From: Desulfuromonadaceae bacterium
GTDB taxonomy: Bacteria > Desulfobacterota > Desulfuromonadia > Desulfuromonadales > Syntrophotaleaceae
Reading direction: 5' to 3'
Assembly: GCA_021107335.1 (NCBI GenBank)
Contig: JAIOSZ010000127.1
Coordinates: 1 to 18,546, forward strand
Length of the DNA: 18,546 nucleotides
Positions 7,952 to 15,152 of this stretch are shown here, piece after piece. The notes under the pieces are model-generated. The model was not told the DNA's origin. It did not search any database and saw only the letters and a program-made list of their open reading frames with translations. A program made the translations under genes and the position numbers. The number at the start of each line of letters is the position of its first letter. The first letter of the stretch is position 1.

Positions 7952-8308
7952 TTACTGCATCTTGGCCTTAGCTTTATCGACGATAGCAGCAAAGCCCGTT
8001 GGATCGCAAACGGCAAGCTGAGCCAGAATCTTGCGGTCGATTCCGATTTCTGCTTGCTTCAACCCGTATACGAGCCGACTGTAAGACAGGCCGTTGTCCC
8101 GGGAAGCCGCATTGATCCGCGAAATCCACAGAGCCCGAAAGTCCCGCTTTTTGACTTTGCGGTCGCGAAACGCATATTTCAATCCGCGATCGACGGCCTC
8201 GGTAGCGCTGCGAAATAGTTTGCCCCGCGCGCCACGATAACCTTTGGCTAATTTGAGAACTTTGTTTCTTCTACGTCTCGCTTTGAAACCTCTTTTTACT
8301 CTTGGCAT
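7952..8308 (-). CDS. rplT: 50S ribosomal protein L20
   Basis: 118-residue ribosomal protein essential for early 50S assembly. Seen: the long basic N-terminal extension ([24 protein letters not shown]) and the globular C-terminal domain ([28 protein letters not shown]). The ATG at 8308-8306 follows AGGAG six bases upstream. It lies 110 bp after rpmI and ends in front of a strong terminator. In E. coli L20 represses the rpmI-rplT mRNA by binding rRNA-like structures. The unusually long rpmI-rplT spacer here holds small hairpins, but I cannot identify an L20 site by eye. Full family length, no oddities. Confidence 0.97.
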   Translation of the reverse strand: MPRVKRGFKARRRRNKVLKLAKGYRGARGKLFRSATEAVDRGLKYAFRDRKVKKRDFRALWISRINAASRDNGLSYSRLVYGLKQAEIGIDRKILAQLAVCDPTGFAAIVDKAKAKMQ

Positions 8309-8418
8309 GTATTACTCCTGTGTAGTGCTTAGATATGGCGGTATTACCGCTGCCGGATCTGAAGGAGGAGACCTGTCCCCTCAGTTCTCGGTCTTAAGCC
8401 AAGCCCGCTTGCCCTCGA

Positions 8419-8616
8419 TTACTTGTAAGGGATAAGACGGGCAATATTGCCGGCGTCCGCCTTGGACACCAGAGTGGCCTTACGCAGATCGCGTTTTCTC
8501 TTAGTAGATTTCTTGGTCAGGATATGGCTGGTAAAAGCCTTATTACGACGAATCTTTCCGGTACCCGTTTTGCGAAAACGCTTGGCAGCACCGCGATTAG
8601 TTTTAATTTTTGGCAT
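8419..8616 (-). CDS. rpmI: 50S ribosomal protein L35
   Basis: 65-residue basic ribosomal protein of the large subunit. The family start [14 protein letters not shown] is followed by the conserved stretches [24 protein letters not shown] and the C-terminal [11 protein letters not shown] start with AAGGAGAGG six bases upstream. It stands between infC (93 bp upstream) and rplT (110 bp downstream), the universal infC-rpmI-rplT order. Full length. Confidence 0.97.
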   Translation of the reverse strand: MPKIKTNRGAAKRFRKTGTGKIRRNKAFTSHILTKKSTKRKRDLRKATLVSKADAGNIARLIPYK

Positions 8617-8709
8617 GAGAAACCTCTCCTTGAACGTTTGCTATCGACAACGGACTGTATTGTGTAGCCGCTTCCGCGCCTTACGATTGCGACAAAGACC
8701 GTTAATCGT

Positions 8710-9222
8710 TTATTTTTTAGGTGCTACCACCATAGTCATGAAACGACCAGCCATTCGTGGGTGCATTTCCACCACAGCGATGTCAGCTACCTGCGTAGCA
8801 AGTTTTTCCATCAATCTACGGCCAAACTCGGGATGAGTAACCTCCCTGCCACGAAACATCACTGTCACCTTGACGCGGTTGCCATCGTCCAGAAAACGAC
8901 GGGCATTGCGCAACTTGACTTGGAAGTCATGTTCCTCGGTCTTAGGCCGCATCTTGACTTCTTTGACCTCAACCTTAGCCGACTTCTTCTTTGCCTCGGC
9001 TGCCCTCTTGCTTGCTTGATACTTATACTTGCCGTAGTCCATGATGCGACATACAGGCGGATCAGCATTGGGCGAAACCTCGACGAGGTCGAGACCGTGT
9101 TCGTCGGCAACAGCAAGGGCTTCGGGTACGGTAAGAATACCGAGCAACTCCCCTTCTTCATCAACAACCCGAACTTGTCGGGCACGGATATCACGATTTA
9201 TGCGTGTCTCTTGCTTAGCTAT
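8710..9222 (-). CDS. infC: Translation initiation factor IF-3 (ATA start codon)
   Basis: 170-residue factor that binds 30S subunits, prevents 50S joining and proofreads the initiator codon. Seen: the N-terminal domain with RINRDIRARQVRVVDEEGE, then LGILTVPEALAVA and DLVEVSPNADPPVCRIMDYGKYKY, a lysine-rich linker, and the C-terminal domain (VKMRPKTEEHDFQVKLRNARRFL, VMFRGREVTHPEFG, HPRMAGRFMTMV). The in-frame ATG/GTG/TTG options all truncate the conserved N-terminus; the first candidate TTG at 9147 loses 25 conserved residues. The only start with a good RBS is ATA at 9222-9220, with TTAGGAGGTG ending five bases upstream and overlapping the thrS stop. Non-AUG infC starts are a known family trait and allow IF-3 to repress its own synthesis. 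Confidence 0.94.
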   Translation of the reverse strand: MAKQETRINRDIRARQVRVVDEEGELLGILTVPEALAVADEHGLDLVEVSPNADPPVCRIMDYGKYKYQASKRAAEAKKKSAKVEVKEVKMRPKTEEHDFQVKLRNARRFLDDGNRVKVTVMFRGREVTHPEFGRRLMEKLATQVADIAVVEMHPRMAGRFMTMVVAPKK

Positions 9223-9237
9223 GGTGACACCTCCTAA
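9220..9237 (-). promoter_or_regulatory. infC ribosome binding site and ATA start codon
   Basis: Minus strand: TTAGGAGGTG (9237-9228), spacer TCACC, then ATA (9222-9220). The thrS TAG stop (9236-9234) lies inside the Shine-Dalgarno sequence. The codons after ATA read AKQETRINRDIRA, the canonical IF-3 N-terminus, which fixes the start. A near-perfect SD with a poor start codon matches an IF-3 autoregulation switch. Confidence 0.85.
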
Positions 9238-11144
9238 CGATATTGACTACACTCGTCCTGCACATGCTGGACAAAGTCCGCAACCGACATGGGATCAAGA
9301 CTCTTGCCCGTGCGGTAACGGGGAGCAACAGTTCCGCTCTCCATCTCGTTATCGCCGACTACCAGCATATAAGGAACTTTGGCCATCTGAGCTTCGCGAA
9401 TCTTGAAACCCAGTTTTTCGTTGCGCAGGTCCTTCTCAACCCGAATACCGGCATCCCGCAGCTCGCGCCAGATCTGCTCGGCATATTCAGCCTGATTGTC
9501 AGTTACATTGACAATGACAGCCTGAACCGGGGAAAGCCACAAAGGGAAGTTCCCAGCGTAATGCTCGATCAGCACTCCGACAAAGCGTTCAATGGCACCC
9601 AAAACAACCCGATGCAACATCACTGGCCGGTGCTTTTCTCCATCGGCTCCGATATAGCTCAGGTCGAACCTCTCGGGCAATGTAAAATCGCACTGGATTG
9701 TAGCACACTGCCACTTCCTGTCAAGAGCGTCCTTGAGCTTGATGTCGATCTTAGGGCCGTAAAACGCGCCATCGCCGGCATTAATTTCAAACTCGAGGCC
9801 TGAATCTTTAAGAGCACCCATCAGAGCGCTAGTGGCTAATTCCCAATCCTGATCGCTGCCGATGGATTTTTCCGGACGCGTAGAGATTTCCACCTCATAC
9901 TCAAAGCCGAAAATACCCATGACGTCCTGGACAAATTGCAGCACGCCCTTAATCTCACCGTCAAGCTGTTCAGGGGTACAGAGTATATGGGCATCGTCTT
10001 GAGTAAATCCCCGAACCCGTAGCAAGCCGTGCAAAACACCAGATTTTTCATGGCGATGTACGGTGCCAAGCTCGAAATAGCGCAGGGGCAAATCGCGGTA
10101 AGAGCGCATATGCGACTTGTAGATCAGCATATGGGCCAGACAGTTCATCGGCTTGAGCCCGTATCCCTGGCCGTCTACCTCGGTGAAATACATATTCTCG
10201 CGGTAGTTCTCGTAATGCCCAGAAGTTTGCCACAGTTCGGTCTTTAGAATCTGCGGACCGAGAACCAGATCATACCCCCGCTTTAGATGCTGCTTGCGTT
10301 CAAAATCCTCAAGCAGTGTCCGCAGCATCGCCCCTTTAGGGTGCCAGAGCACCAAGCCGGCGCCAGCCTCTTCGCTAAAAGAAAAGAGATCTAACTCCTT
10401 GCCGATTCGCCGATGATCACGCTTGCGGGCTTCTTCCAGCTTGGCCAAATGGCTTCTAAGCTGCTTCTTGTCCGGAAAGGCCGTCGCATAGATACGCTGC
10501 AACATAGCATTCTTTTCGTCGCCACGCCAATAGGCGCCCGCCACACTGGTCAGCTTAAAGGCTTTGATACGGCCCGTGCTAGGCAGATGGGGGCCGCGGC
10601 AGAGATCAACAAAGTCTCCCTGACGGTAAAGAGAGACGACCGGTTCGGACAGATCTTCAATAAGCCGCACCTTGTAATCTTCGCCAAGGCTGCGAAACAA
10701 CTCAATAGCGCTGTCGCGACTGACTTCCTGCCGAGTTATCGATTGATTGGCCTTGACCAACTCCTGCATCTTTTGCTCGATACGCTCGAAGTCGTCGGGC
10801 GAAAAAGTATGGGTCTCCGTGTAAAAATCGTAATAAAAGCCATTTTCTATGGAAGGTCCGATGGTAACCTGAACGTCCTTACCAAACAGCTCTTTGACTG
10901 CATGAGCCATAAGATGAGCCGCGGTATGGCGATAAACCCCAAGCCCTTCAGGACTCGTAAGGGTAAGAATCTCCAACCGACATCCATCTTCGACAACTGC
11001 GGTCAAATCGGTCAACTGACCGTTAATTTTCCCAGCAATTGCCTGCCTTGCCAACCCGGCGCCGATTCCTTCAGCAACATCCTTTACGGTGCTCCCTGAG
11101 GCAACCTCTTTAACTGAGCCATCTGGTAATTCTACGCGCAGCAT
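9234..11144 (-). CDS. thrS: Threonine--tRNA ligase
   Basis: 636-residue class II synthetase that charges tRNA(Thr) and edits Ser-tRNA(Thr). Seen: an N-terminal TGS domain ([14 protein letters not shown], about 1-62), the N2 editing domain with the HxxxH motif in [12 protein letters not shown], then FYYDF and [11 protein letters not shown]. The catalytic core has class II motif 2-like [23 protein letters not shown], the zinc cysteine in PMNCLAHM (the family is more often MNCPGH), and [18 protein letters not shown]-terminal anticodon-binding domain ([19 protein letters not shown]) follows. The start is the ATG at 11144-11142, preceded by GGAGAAG; a GTG at 11162 lies within the terminator tail and is rejected. 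A terminator stands immediately upstream, and infC follows with its SD overlapping the stop. Confidence 0.96.
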   Translation of the reverse strand: MLRVELPDGSVKEVASGSTVKDVAEGIGAGLARQAIAGKINGQLTDLTAVVEDGCRLEILTLTSPEGLGVYRHTAAHLMAHAVKELFGKDVQVTIGPSIENGFYYDFYTETHTFSPDDFERIEQKMQELVKANQSITRQEVSRDSAIELFRSLGEDYKVRLIEDLSEPVVSLYRQGDFVDLCRGPHLPSTGRIKAFKLTSVAGAYWRGDEKNAMLQRIYATAFPDKKQLRSHLAKLEEARKRDHRRIGKELDLFSFSEEAGAGLVLWHPKGAMLRTLLEDFERKQHLKRGYDLVLGPQILKTELWQTSGHYENYRENMYFTEVDGQGYGLKPMNCLAHMLIYKSHMRSYRDLPLRYFELGTVHRHEKSGVLHGLLRVRGFTQDDAHILCTPEQLDGEIKGVLQFVQDVMGIFGFEYEVEISTRPEKSIGSDQDWELATSALMGALKDSGLEFEINAGDGAFYGPKIDIKLKDALDRKWQCATIQCDFTLPERFDLSYIGADGEKHRPVMLHRVVLGAIERFVGVLIEHYAGNFPLWLSPVQAVIVNVTDNQAEYAEQIWRELRDAGIRVEKDLRNEKLGFKIREAQMAKVPYMLVVGDNEMESGTVAPRYRTGKSLDPMSVADFVQHVQDECSQYR

Positions 11145-11164
11145 ATCGATAGTCTTCTCCACGA

Positions 11165-11191
11165 ATAAAAAGAGGCATCCGGAGATGCCTC
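11165..11191 (-). terminator. Intrinsic terminator between tRNA-Val and thrS
   Basis: Minus strand: GAGGCATC, loop TCCG, GATGCCTC, then TTTTTAT. This is a perfect eight-pair GC-rich stem with a U tract. It lies 30 bases after the tRNA CCA end, and its U tract ends only a few bases before the thrS Shine-Dalgarno. It may simply end the tRNA transcript, but its placement in the thrS leader also fits an attenuator. Confidence 0.85.
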
Positions 11192-11220
11192 GATCGGTGC
11201 GAGTCGTCGTTTGTAGATGT

Positions 11221-11295
11221 TGGTAGGCGCGGGCGGGATTGAACCGCCGACCCCTACAGTGTCAGTGTAGTGCTCTCCCACTGAGCTACGCGCCT
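11221..11295 (-). tRNA. tRNA-Val (anticodon GAC)
   Basis: 75-nt cloverleaf with encoded CCA. The acceptor AGGCGCG pairs with CGCGCCT, discriminator A. D stem GCTC/GAGC with loop AGTGGGA. Anticodon stem CTACA/TGTAG with loop CTGACAC, giving anticodon GAC (reads GUC valine). Variable loop GGGTC. T stem GGCGG/CCGCC with loop TTCAATC. All stems are fully paired. It has its own near-consensus promoter and a terminator after it. Confidence 0.97.
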
Positions 11296-11314
11296 ATGTC
11301 CAACAACGAGGCAA

Positions 11315-11344
11315 TTTATACCGAAGTAACCCCAGTCATGTCAA
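11315..11344 (-). promoter_or_regulatory. Strong sigma-70 promoter of tRNA-Val
   Basis: Minus strand TTGACA (11344-11339) and TATAAA (11320-11315) with an 18-base spacer; GTATAA read one base earlier gives a 17-base spacer. The predicted start lies near 11308, about 13 bases before the mature tRNA 5' end. An A8 tract (11375-11368), about 24 bases upstream of the -35, may add intrinsic curvature. Confidence 0.75.
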
Positions 11345-11453
11345 GCTCTTTAAGCAGATGATGTTGTTTTTTTTACAACACTCGGAAGACACGGAAAAAG
11401 AAATTATCGGGAGAAAGAACTGCAGCCCTCCCCTGCCCTAATTCAGCAAGAGC

Positions 11454-11485
11454 AAAAAACCAAAAGGGTCATCCCCTGAACTGGC
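11454..11485 (-). terminator. Weak candidate terminator after murJ
   Basis: Just downstream of the murJ stop the minus strand shows AGGG, loop GATGA, CCCT, followed by TTTTGGTTTTTT. The stem is only four pairs, with a weak outer CCA/TGG pairing, so this is a tentative call. The remaining murJ-tRNA interval (about 11345-11453) holds only an A-loop hairpin and no ORF. Confidence 0.35.
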
Positions 11486-11501
11486 TACAGAACTGCGCCC
11501 A

Positions 11502-13082
11502 TTAGACCTTGCGAGCAAAACCGAGCCTGCGCCCGACAAGGAGTAGCCCATCACGAATTTCCGTAACGCCGCACAACAGACAAACGCCACAATAAATCAC
11601 CATTCCTACACTGACAGCGCCTCCCAACGTCATCAGCTTAACAAATGACCATCCGCTTATTTGCCAATCTACAGATCGCAGTACCAGCCAGGCTCCGGCA
11701 GCCATGAGCAACGTGGCGGGCAACGCCCTTAGCAGCGAACTAGCGATAGCGCCAAAACCCCATGGGCCGATTTTACGGCGCAGCAACCAACCGAGCAGCA
11801 CACAATTGCAGACTGACGACAGGCTAAGGGCCAGCGCGAGACCTACATGGCGCAATGGCCCCATAAGTAATACCCCGAGTAAGGCATTCACAACCAAGGT
11901 CCAGAAGGAGACCCAGACCGGGGTACGAGTATCCTGCAGAGCGTAAAAGGTCGGAACCAGAATGCGGCTCACACCAACGAACAGCAAGCCGGGAGCATAA
12001 GCACACAGGGCCATGGCTGTCTGCGAGACATCCTGATAGCTAAAGGCGCCTCGCATAAAAAACAGACTGTATACGGGTACGGCACAGACTATAAGGCCGG
12101 CCGCAGCGGGCAACGTAACGATGCTGATCAGCACCAAGGAGAAACGGAGCGACTCTTTGAGCCCTGCACTATCACCGACTGCCGCCTGTCGACTCATGGC
12201 CGGCAAGACAGCCTGGGCCAAGGAGACTACAAATATTCCCATAGGTAATTCGAACAGGCGCTGACCGTAATAGAGGTAAGACACGCTTCCTTCGGGCAGA
12301 AACGATGCGAGTAAACGGGAAACCACCACATTGATCTGATATATGGCCACTCCGGCCAGACCGGGCAGCATCAAGCGAGCTACCCTTATAACCGAAGGGT
12401 GCCTAAAGTTAAAATCGAAGCGCAGGCGAATCCCCTTGCGGCGCAGTACAGGAAACTGAATGACCAACTGCAGCAGACCACCGACCAAAACCCCGATGGC
12501 CAATGCCACAATAGGTTGCAAAGGAAAAAGCGGTGCCAGTAACACAGCGCAAACGATCATGCTGACATTTAAAAGTACCGTGGAAAAAGAGGGTAAAAAA
12601 TAGTGTCCGAGCACATTGAGAATGCCAGTGATCAAAGCCAAAAGACTGACAAAAAAGATATAGGGAAACATCAATCGGTTCAAAAAGTCTGTCAGCGCCA
12701 GTTTACCAGCCACATCTCCATAACCGGCTCCGATGGCTCGCACAATAACGGGTGACGCCCAAACACCCAACAGCGTAACGGCTGCCATAACTAACAACAA
12801 CAAGGTCCAGCATATATTGGCGACACGGCGTGCTTCGTCCACCCCCTGCTTATGGTAGACCGTGGAAAATGTCGGTACAAAGGCAGCAGTTAATGCACCT
12901 TCGGCAAAAAAACGCCGCAACAGATTGGGTATGGTAAAGGCCATGAAAAAGGCATCGGTTCCGAAACCAGCGCCAAACAGGCTGGCAACCACCATGTCGC
13001 GCACCAGTCCGGCGATGCGACTTAAGCCGGTCGCCGCGCCCATGACGGCCGTCGCTGCCGATATCTGTCTCTTTTCCGACAT
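11502..13082 (-). CDS. murJ: Lipid II flippase MurJ (MviN family)
   Basis: 526-residue polytopic inner-membrane protein of the MOP superfamily that flips lipid II to the periplasmic face for peptidoglycan synthesis. Seen: the N-terminal MurJ signature with GLSRIAGLVRD (Arg28, Asp29), FMAFTIPNLLRRFFAEGALTAAF (Arg56, Arg57, the essential cavity arginines of the family), about 14 hydrophobic segments, ASFLPEGSVSYLYYGQRL in the mid-part, and PTFYALQDTRTPVWVS. The start is the ATG at 13082-13080 (MSEKRQISAATAVMG) with AGGGG nine bases upstream; an in-frame TTG at 13106 is less likely. It is divergent from rpsT, an arrangement also seen in E. coli-like genomes for the murJ/rpsT neighbourhood. A possible promoter is listed separately. 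Confidence 0.96.
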   Translation of the reverse strand: MSEKRQISAATAVMGAATGLSRIAGLVRDMVVASLFGAGFGTDAFFMAFTIPNLLRRFFAEGALTAAFVPTFSTVYHKQGVDEARRVANICWTLLLLVMAAVTLLGVWASPVIVRAIGAGYGDVAGKLALTDFLNRLMFPYIFFVSLLALITGILNVLGHYFLPSFSTVLLNVSMIVCAVLLAPLFPLQPIVALAIGVLVGGLLQLVIQFPVLRRKGIRLRFDFNFRHPSVIRVARLMLPGLAGVAIYQINVVVSRLLASFLPEGSVSYLYYGQRLFELPMGIFVVSLAQAVLPAMSRQAAVGDSAGLKESLRFSLVLISIVTLPAAAGLIVCAVPVYSLFFMRGAFSYQDVSQTAMALCAYAPGLLFVGVSRILVPTFYALQDTRTPVWVSFWTLVVNALLGVLLMGPLRHVGLALALSLSSVCNCVLLGWLLRRKIGPWGFGAIASSLLRALPATLLMAAGAWLVLRSVDWQISGWSFVKLMTLGGAVSVGMVIYCGVCLLCGVTEIRDGLLLVGRRLGFARKV

Positions 13083-13125
13083 ATACTGAATCCCCTGCGC
13101 TATCAATCGACAAAGTGATGAAATT

Positions 13126-13153
13126 ATTATAATTCAACGCGAACGTCTCTTAA
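13126..13153 (-). promoter_or_regulatory. Candidate promoter of murJ
   Basis: Minus strand TTAAGA (13153-13148), 16-base spacer, perfect TATAAT (13131-13126). The -35 matches four of six consensus bases. It lies about 45 bases upstream of the murJ start, in the divergent murJ/rpsT region. Confidence 0.5.
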
Positions 13154-13202
13154 CCCACTGAAAACTGGTGCTTTTCCAAGACATTATTGCCATTTTCTTA
13201 TC

Positions 13203-13231
13203 TTGACGGGGGCTTCGGCAAATGCTATAAA
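13203..13231 (+). promoter_or_regulatory. Strong sigma-70 promoter of rpsT
   Basis: TTGACG (13203-13208), 17-base spacer, TATAAA (13226-13231). The predicted transcription start is near 13238, leaving a leader of about 58 bases before the rpsT start codon. It is back-to-back with the murJ promoter. Confidence 0.75.
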
Positions 13232-13296
13232 TAGCCCAATTCAACATACCAGCACAGCTGGCGAACCAATTTATATCAAACCGGAGGATAACCACA

Positions 13297-13560
13297 TTGG
13301 CTAATCACAAATCTGCAATCAAACGCAACAAACAAACTGCCGTTCGCACTGCCCGTAACACCCATATTCGCACCACCATGCGCACCTTCGTTAAGCAGGT
13401 CCGTACGGCCGTTGCCAACGGTGAAAAAGAGACAGCCCAGACCGCTCTGATCCGGGCCGTTCCCTACATTGACAAAGCGGCTACCAAAGGAATCATCCAC
13501 CAATCCACTGCCAGCCGCAAGATCTCGCGCCTGAATAAATTGGTCAACACTCTGGCCTGA
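13297..13560 (+). CDS. rpsT: 30S ribosomal protein S20 (TTG start codon)
   Basis: 87-residue basic primary-binding protein of the 30S subunit. Seen: the family start (M)[12 protein letters not shown], then [46 protein letters not shown]. The start codon is TTG (13297-13299), with GGAGGA eight bases upstream, and there is no in-frame ATG before the conserved ANHKSA. The E. coli rpsT gene likewise uses UUG, which takes part in S20 translational feedback; the same is inferred here. It is the only plus-strand gene in the window, between divergent murJ and convergent holA, with its own promoter and a terminator. Confidence 0.97.
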   Translation: MANHKSAIKRNKQTAVRTARNTHIRTTMRTFVKQVRTAVANGEKETAQTALIRAVPYIDKAATKGIIHQSTASRKISRLNKLVNTLA

Positions 13561-13584
13561 TCGAACAAGGTTAGCGAAAAACAC

Positions 13585-13614
13585 AAAAAGGGGCTGCAAT
13601 GCAGCCCCTTTTTT
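13585..13614 (+). terminator. Bidirectional terminator shared by rpsT and holA
   Basis: AAAAA-GGGGCTGC, loop AAT, GCAGCCCC-TTTTTT. This is a perfect eight-pair GC stem, extendable by five A-T pairs, with U tracts in both orientations. It ends the rpsT transcript 25 bp after its stop. For the convergent leuS-lptE-holA transcript it begins at the holA stop codon, which overlaps its outer A/T arm. Confidence 0.9.
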
Positions 13615-14632
13615 ATATAGAACGCTCTGTTTGACAAATCCTCAGGACCAACCCTTGCAAAAGGGCAGCAGCGTTGGCTCCGCTCGACTTTAGAGCCAAA
13701 TCGACTTCAAGCAACTGCTCAAATATCTCCTGATAGTGCAATGCTGGAAAGACCCGAACCTGCTGCAGCAAACCATCAAGAAAGTAGGGATTAATTCCAA
13801 CCCCCCGGGCGACTTCCTTATTGCCGACGCGCTGATCAAGCAGATAGCGAGCTTTCCACATCTGCCGAAAATGTCGTGCCAGCATTGCCAATACTACCAG
13901 AGGCGCCGTCCCATCTGCCAGCAGTCGGTTGAGCAGTGATAGAGCTCGCGATGAGTTCTGTCGGCCAATAGCGTCGGTCAATTCAAAGACACTGTCGATG
14001 TGCGTGTCAGAAACGATCGCCCGAACATCGTCAACATCGACCAGTGTGCGTTCCCCGAGATAGGTAGCCAGTTTCTCAAGTTCACCGACAATTTCCTGCA
14101 GGTTACTGCCGACCCTTCGACAAAACAGCGCCATTGCCTCTTCGGCAAAGACCACCCCCCTCAATTTGGCTCGATCTCGAATAAAACCCGGAATCTGGCT
14201 TTCATAATACTTCTTGAATTCGACCAGACTACCGCGTTTTTTAAACTGCTGGTAAAATTTACGCCGGCCATCAACCTTATCTGCGGTTAGTACCAGTACC
14301 GTTTCAGTCACCGGATCTTGCAAATAGGGCAACAACTGCTCGAGTTCGGCGGCAGGTAGCAACTGGGCATCGCGTACGACCACCAACCGTAAGGGGCCAA
14401 AAACTGGAAAGGTTCGGGCAACGTCATAAATCTCGGCACCACGGGCCGATTTGCCATGGAACAGGTTGTAATTGAAGTCGCGACTTTCGCTGGGAACCGT
14501 CAAATGCAACAATTCTTCCAGGGTTTCTTCTAAAAAGAAGCGCTCTTCGCCATAAAGCAACAGTAAGTTTGGAAACTGCCGTGCCCTGAAGGCCTTTTTC
14601 AAATCACCTAGAGTCATTGGCTTGCTTGCCAT
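13613..14632 (-). CDS. holA: DNA polymerase III delta subunit
   Basis: 339-residue clamp-loader subunit that opens the beta sliding clamp in the replisome. Seen: N-terminal NLLLLYGEERFFLEETLEELL (the HolA fold start, about residues 22-42), VVVRDAQLLPAAELEQLLPYL with the beta-clamp-facing helix region, LVLTADKVDGRRKFYQQFKKRGSLVEF, the middle domain (VGSNLQEIVGELEKLATYLG, FELTDAIGRQNSSRAL) and the C-terminal helical collar (MLARHFRQMWKARYLL, LLEVDLALKSSG). The ATG at 14632-14630 has only a weak RBS and lies seven bases after the lptE stop, so coupling to lptE is likely. An internal ATG five codons in is an alternative start. Adjacent leuS-lptE-holA order supports the call. Confidence 0.93.
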   Translation of the reverse strand: MASKPMTLGDLKKAFRARQFPNLLLLYGEERFFLEETLEELLHLTVPSESRDFNYNLFHGKSARGAEIYDVARTFPVFGPLRLVVVRDAQLLPAAELEQLLPYLQDPVTETVLVLTADKVDGRRKFYQQFKKRGSLVEFKKYYESQIPGFIRDRAKLRGVVFAEEAMALFCRRVGSNLQEIVGELEKLATYLGERTLVDVDDVRAIVSDTHIDSVFELTDAIGRQNSSRALSLLNRLLADGTAPLVVLAMLARHFRQMWKARYLLDQRVGNKEVARGVGINPYFLDGLLQQVRVFPALHYQEIFEQLLEVDLALKSSGANAAALLQGLVLRICQTERSI

Positions 14633-14639
14633 AACATGC

Positions 14640-15152
14640 TCAGAAATTATCGATCATGTGGGAGAAAAGCTCATCGGCCAAGCGCTGACTGATTTCCTGT
14701 ATAGCAGCCTGTTCGCGGTCGTCTTGCAGCACCTTATCGCTGCTGACCGAATAATCTTCCTGCCAGACCACGGATCCTTTCCATAATACTTCGCCATGAT
14801 CAACCCGGCGCAATACCGCCTCTACAGTCATTTGCGAGCGATATTCGGCAATATTATCATCGCGATCATAGGACAACGCCTTGTTGCTATAATCAACGAT
14901 ACGACCACCGAGAAGACCTTCAGCATTCATGGGCTGTTCAACAATTTCTACTCGGCCATGCCGAGCGAAGCGCCCCACCACCTCATTGGTGAGTGTATTT
15001 TCCAGGTACGGCTCATAGCTGTCGTTGCGGAACAGTTCTACATAGAGGCTGCGTACATCTCCTGGCAAGGTATCGGCACGCCCCTGCAGCCGGTAACCGC
15101 AAGCGGACAACAGCAGGGCTAACAAAGTGACCAAAACAACTGATCGGGTCAT
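14640..15152 (-). CDS. lptE: LPS-assembly lipoprotein LptE
   Basis: 170-residue outer-membrane lipoprotein that plugs the LptD barrel in LPS export. Seen: a type II signal peptide ([18 protein letters not shown]) with lipobox LLSAC and Cys18, immediately followed by the family hallmark GYRLQG, then [20 protein letters not shown] (the FxN-type strand and helix) and a C-terminal helix [17 protein letters not shown]. The ATG overlaps the leuS stop as ATGA (15152-15149), so translation is coupled. The leuS-lptE-holA order is widely conserved in proteobacteria and carries much of the weight, since LptE sequences diverge fast. It implies an LPS-bearing outer membrane. Confidence 0.9.
   Translation of the reverse strand: MTRSVVLVTLLALLLSACGYRLQGRADTLPGDVRSLYVELFRNDSYEPYLENTLTNEVVGRFARHGRVEIVEQPMNAEGLLGGRIVDYSNKALSYDRDDNIAEYRSQMTVEAVLRRVDHGEVLWKGSVVWQEDYSVSSDKVLQDDREQAAIQEISQRLADELFSHMIDNF

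Noticed and set aside
8340..8352. GCGGTAATAC in the rpmI-rplT spacer, identical to ten bases of the 16S rRNA 530 loop
   Set aside because: Many ten-base matches to rRNA are expected by chance in a window of this size, and L20 binds 23S rather than 16S rRNA.
10413..11099. Plus-strand ORF of 228 codons antisense to thrS
   Set aside because: It lies fully inside thrS on the opposite strand, with no family features and no promoter or RBS.
11362..11380. Hairpin TGTTGT/ACAACA with a seven-base homopolymer loop upstream of tRNA-Val
   Set aside because: The U/A run is in the loop, not after the stem, so it is not an intrinsic terminator. It is more likely a curved A tract upstream of the tRNA promoter.
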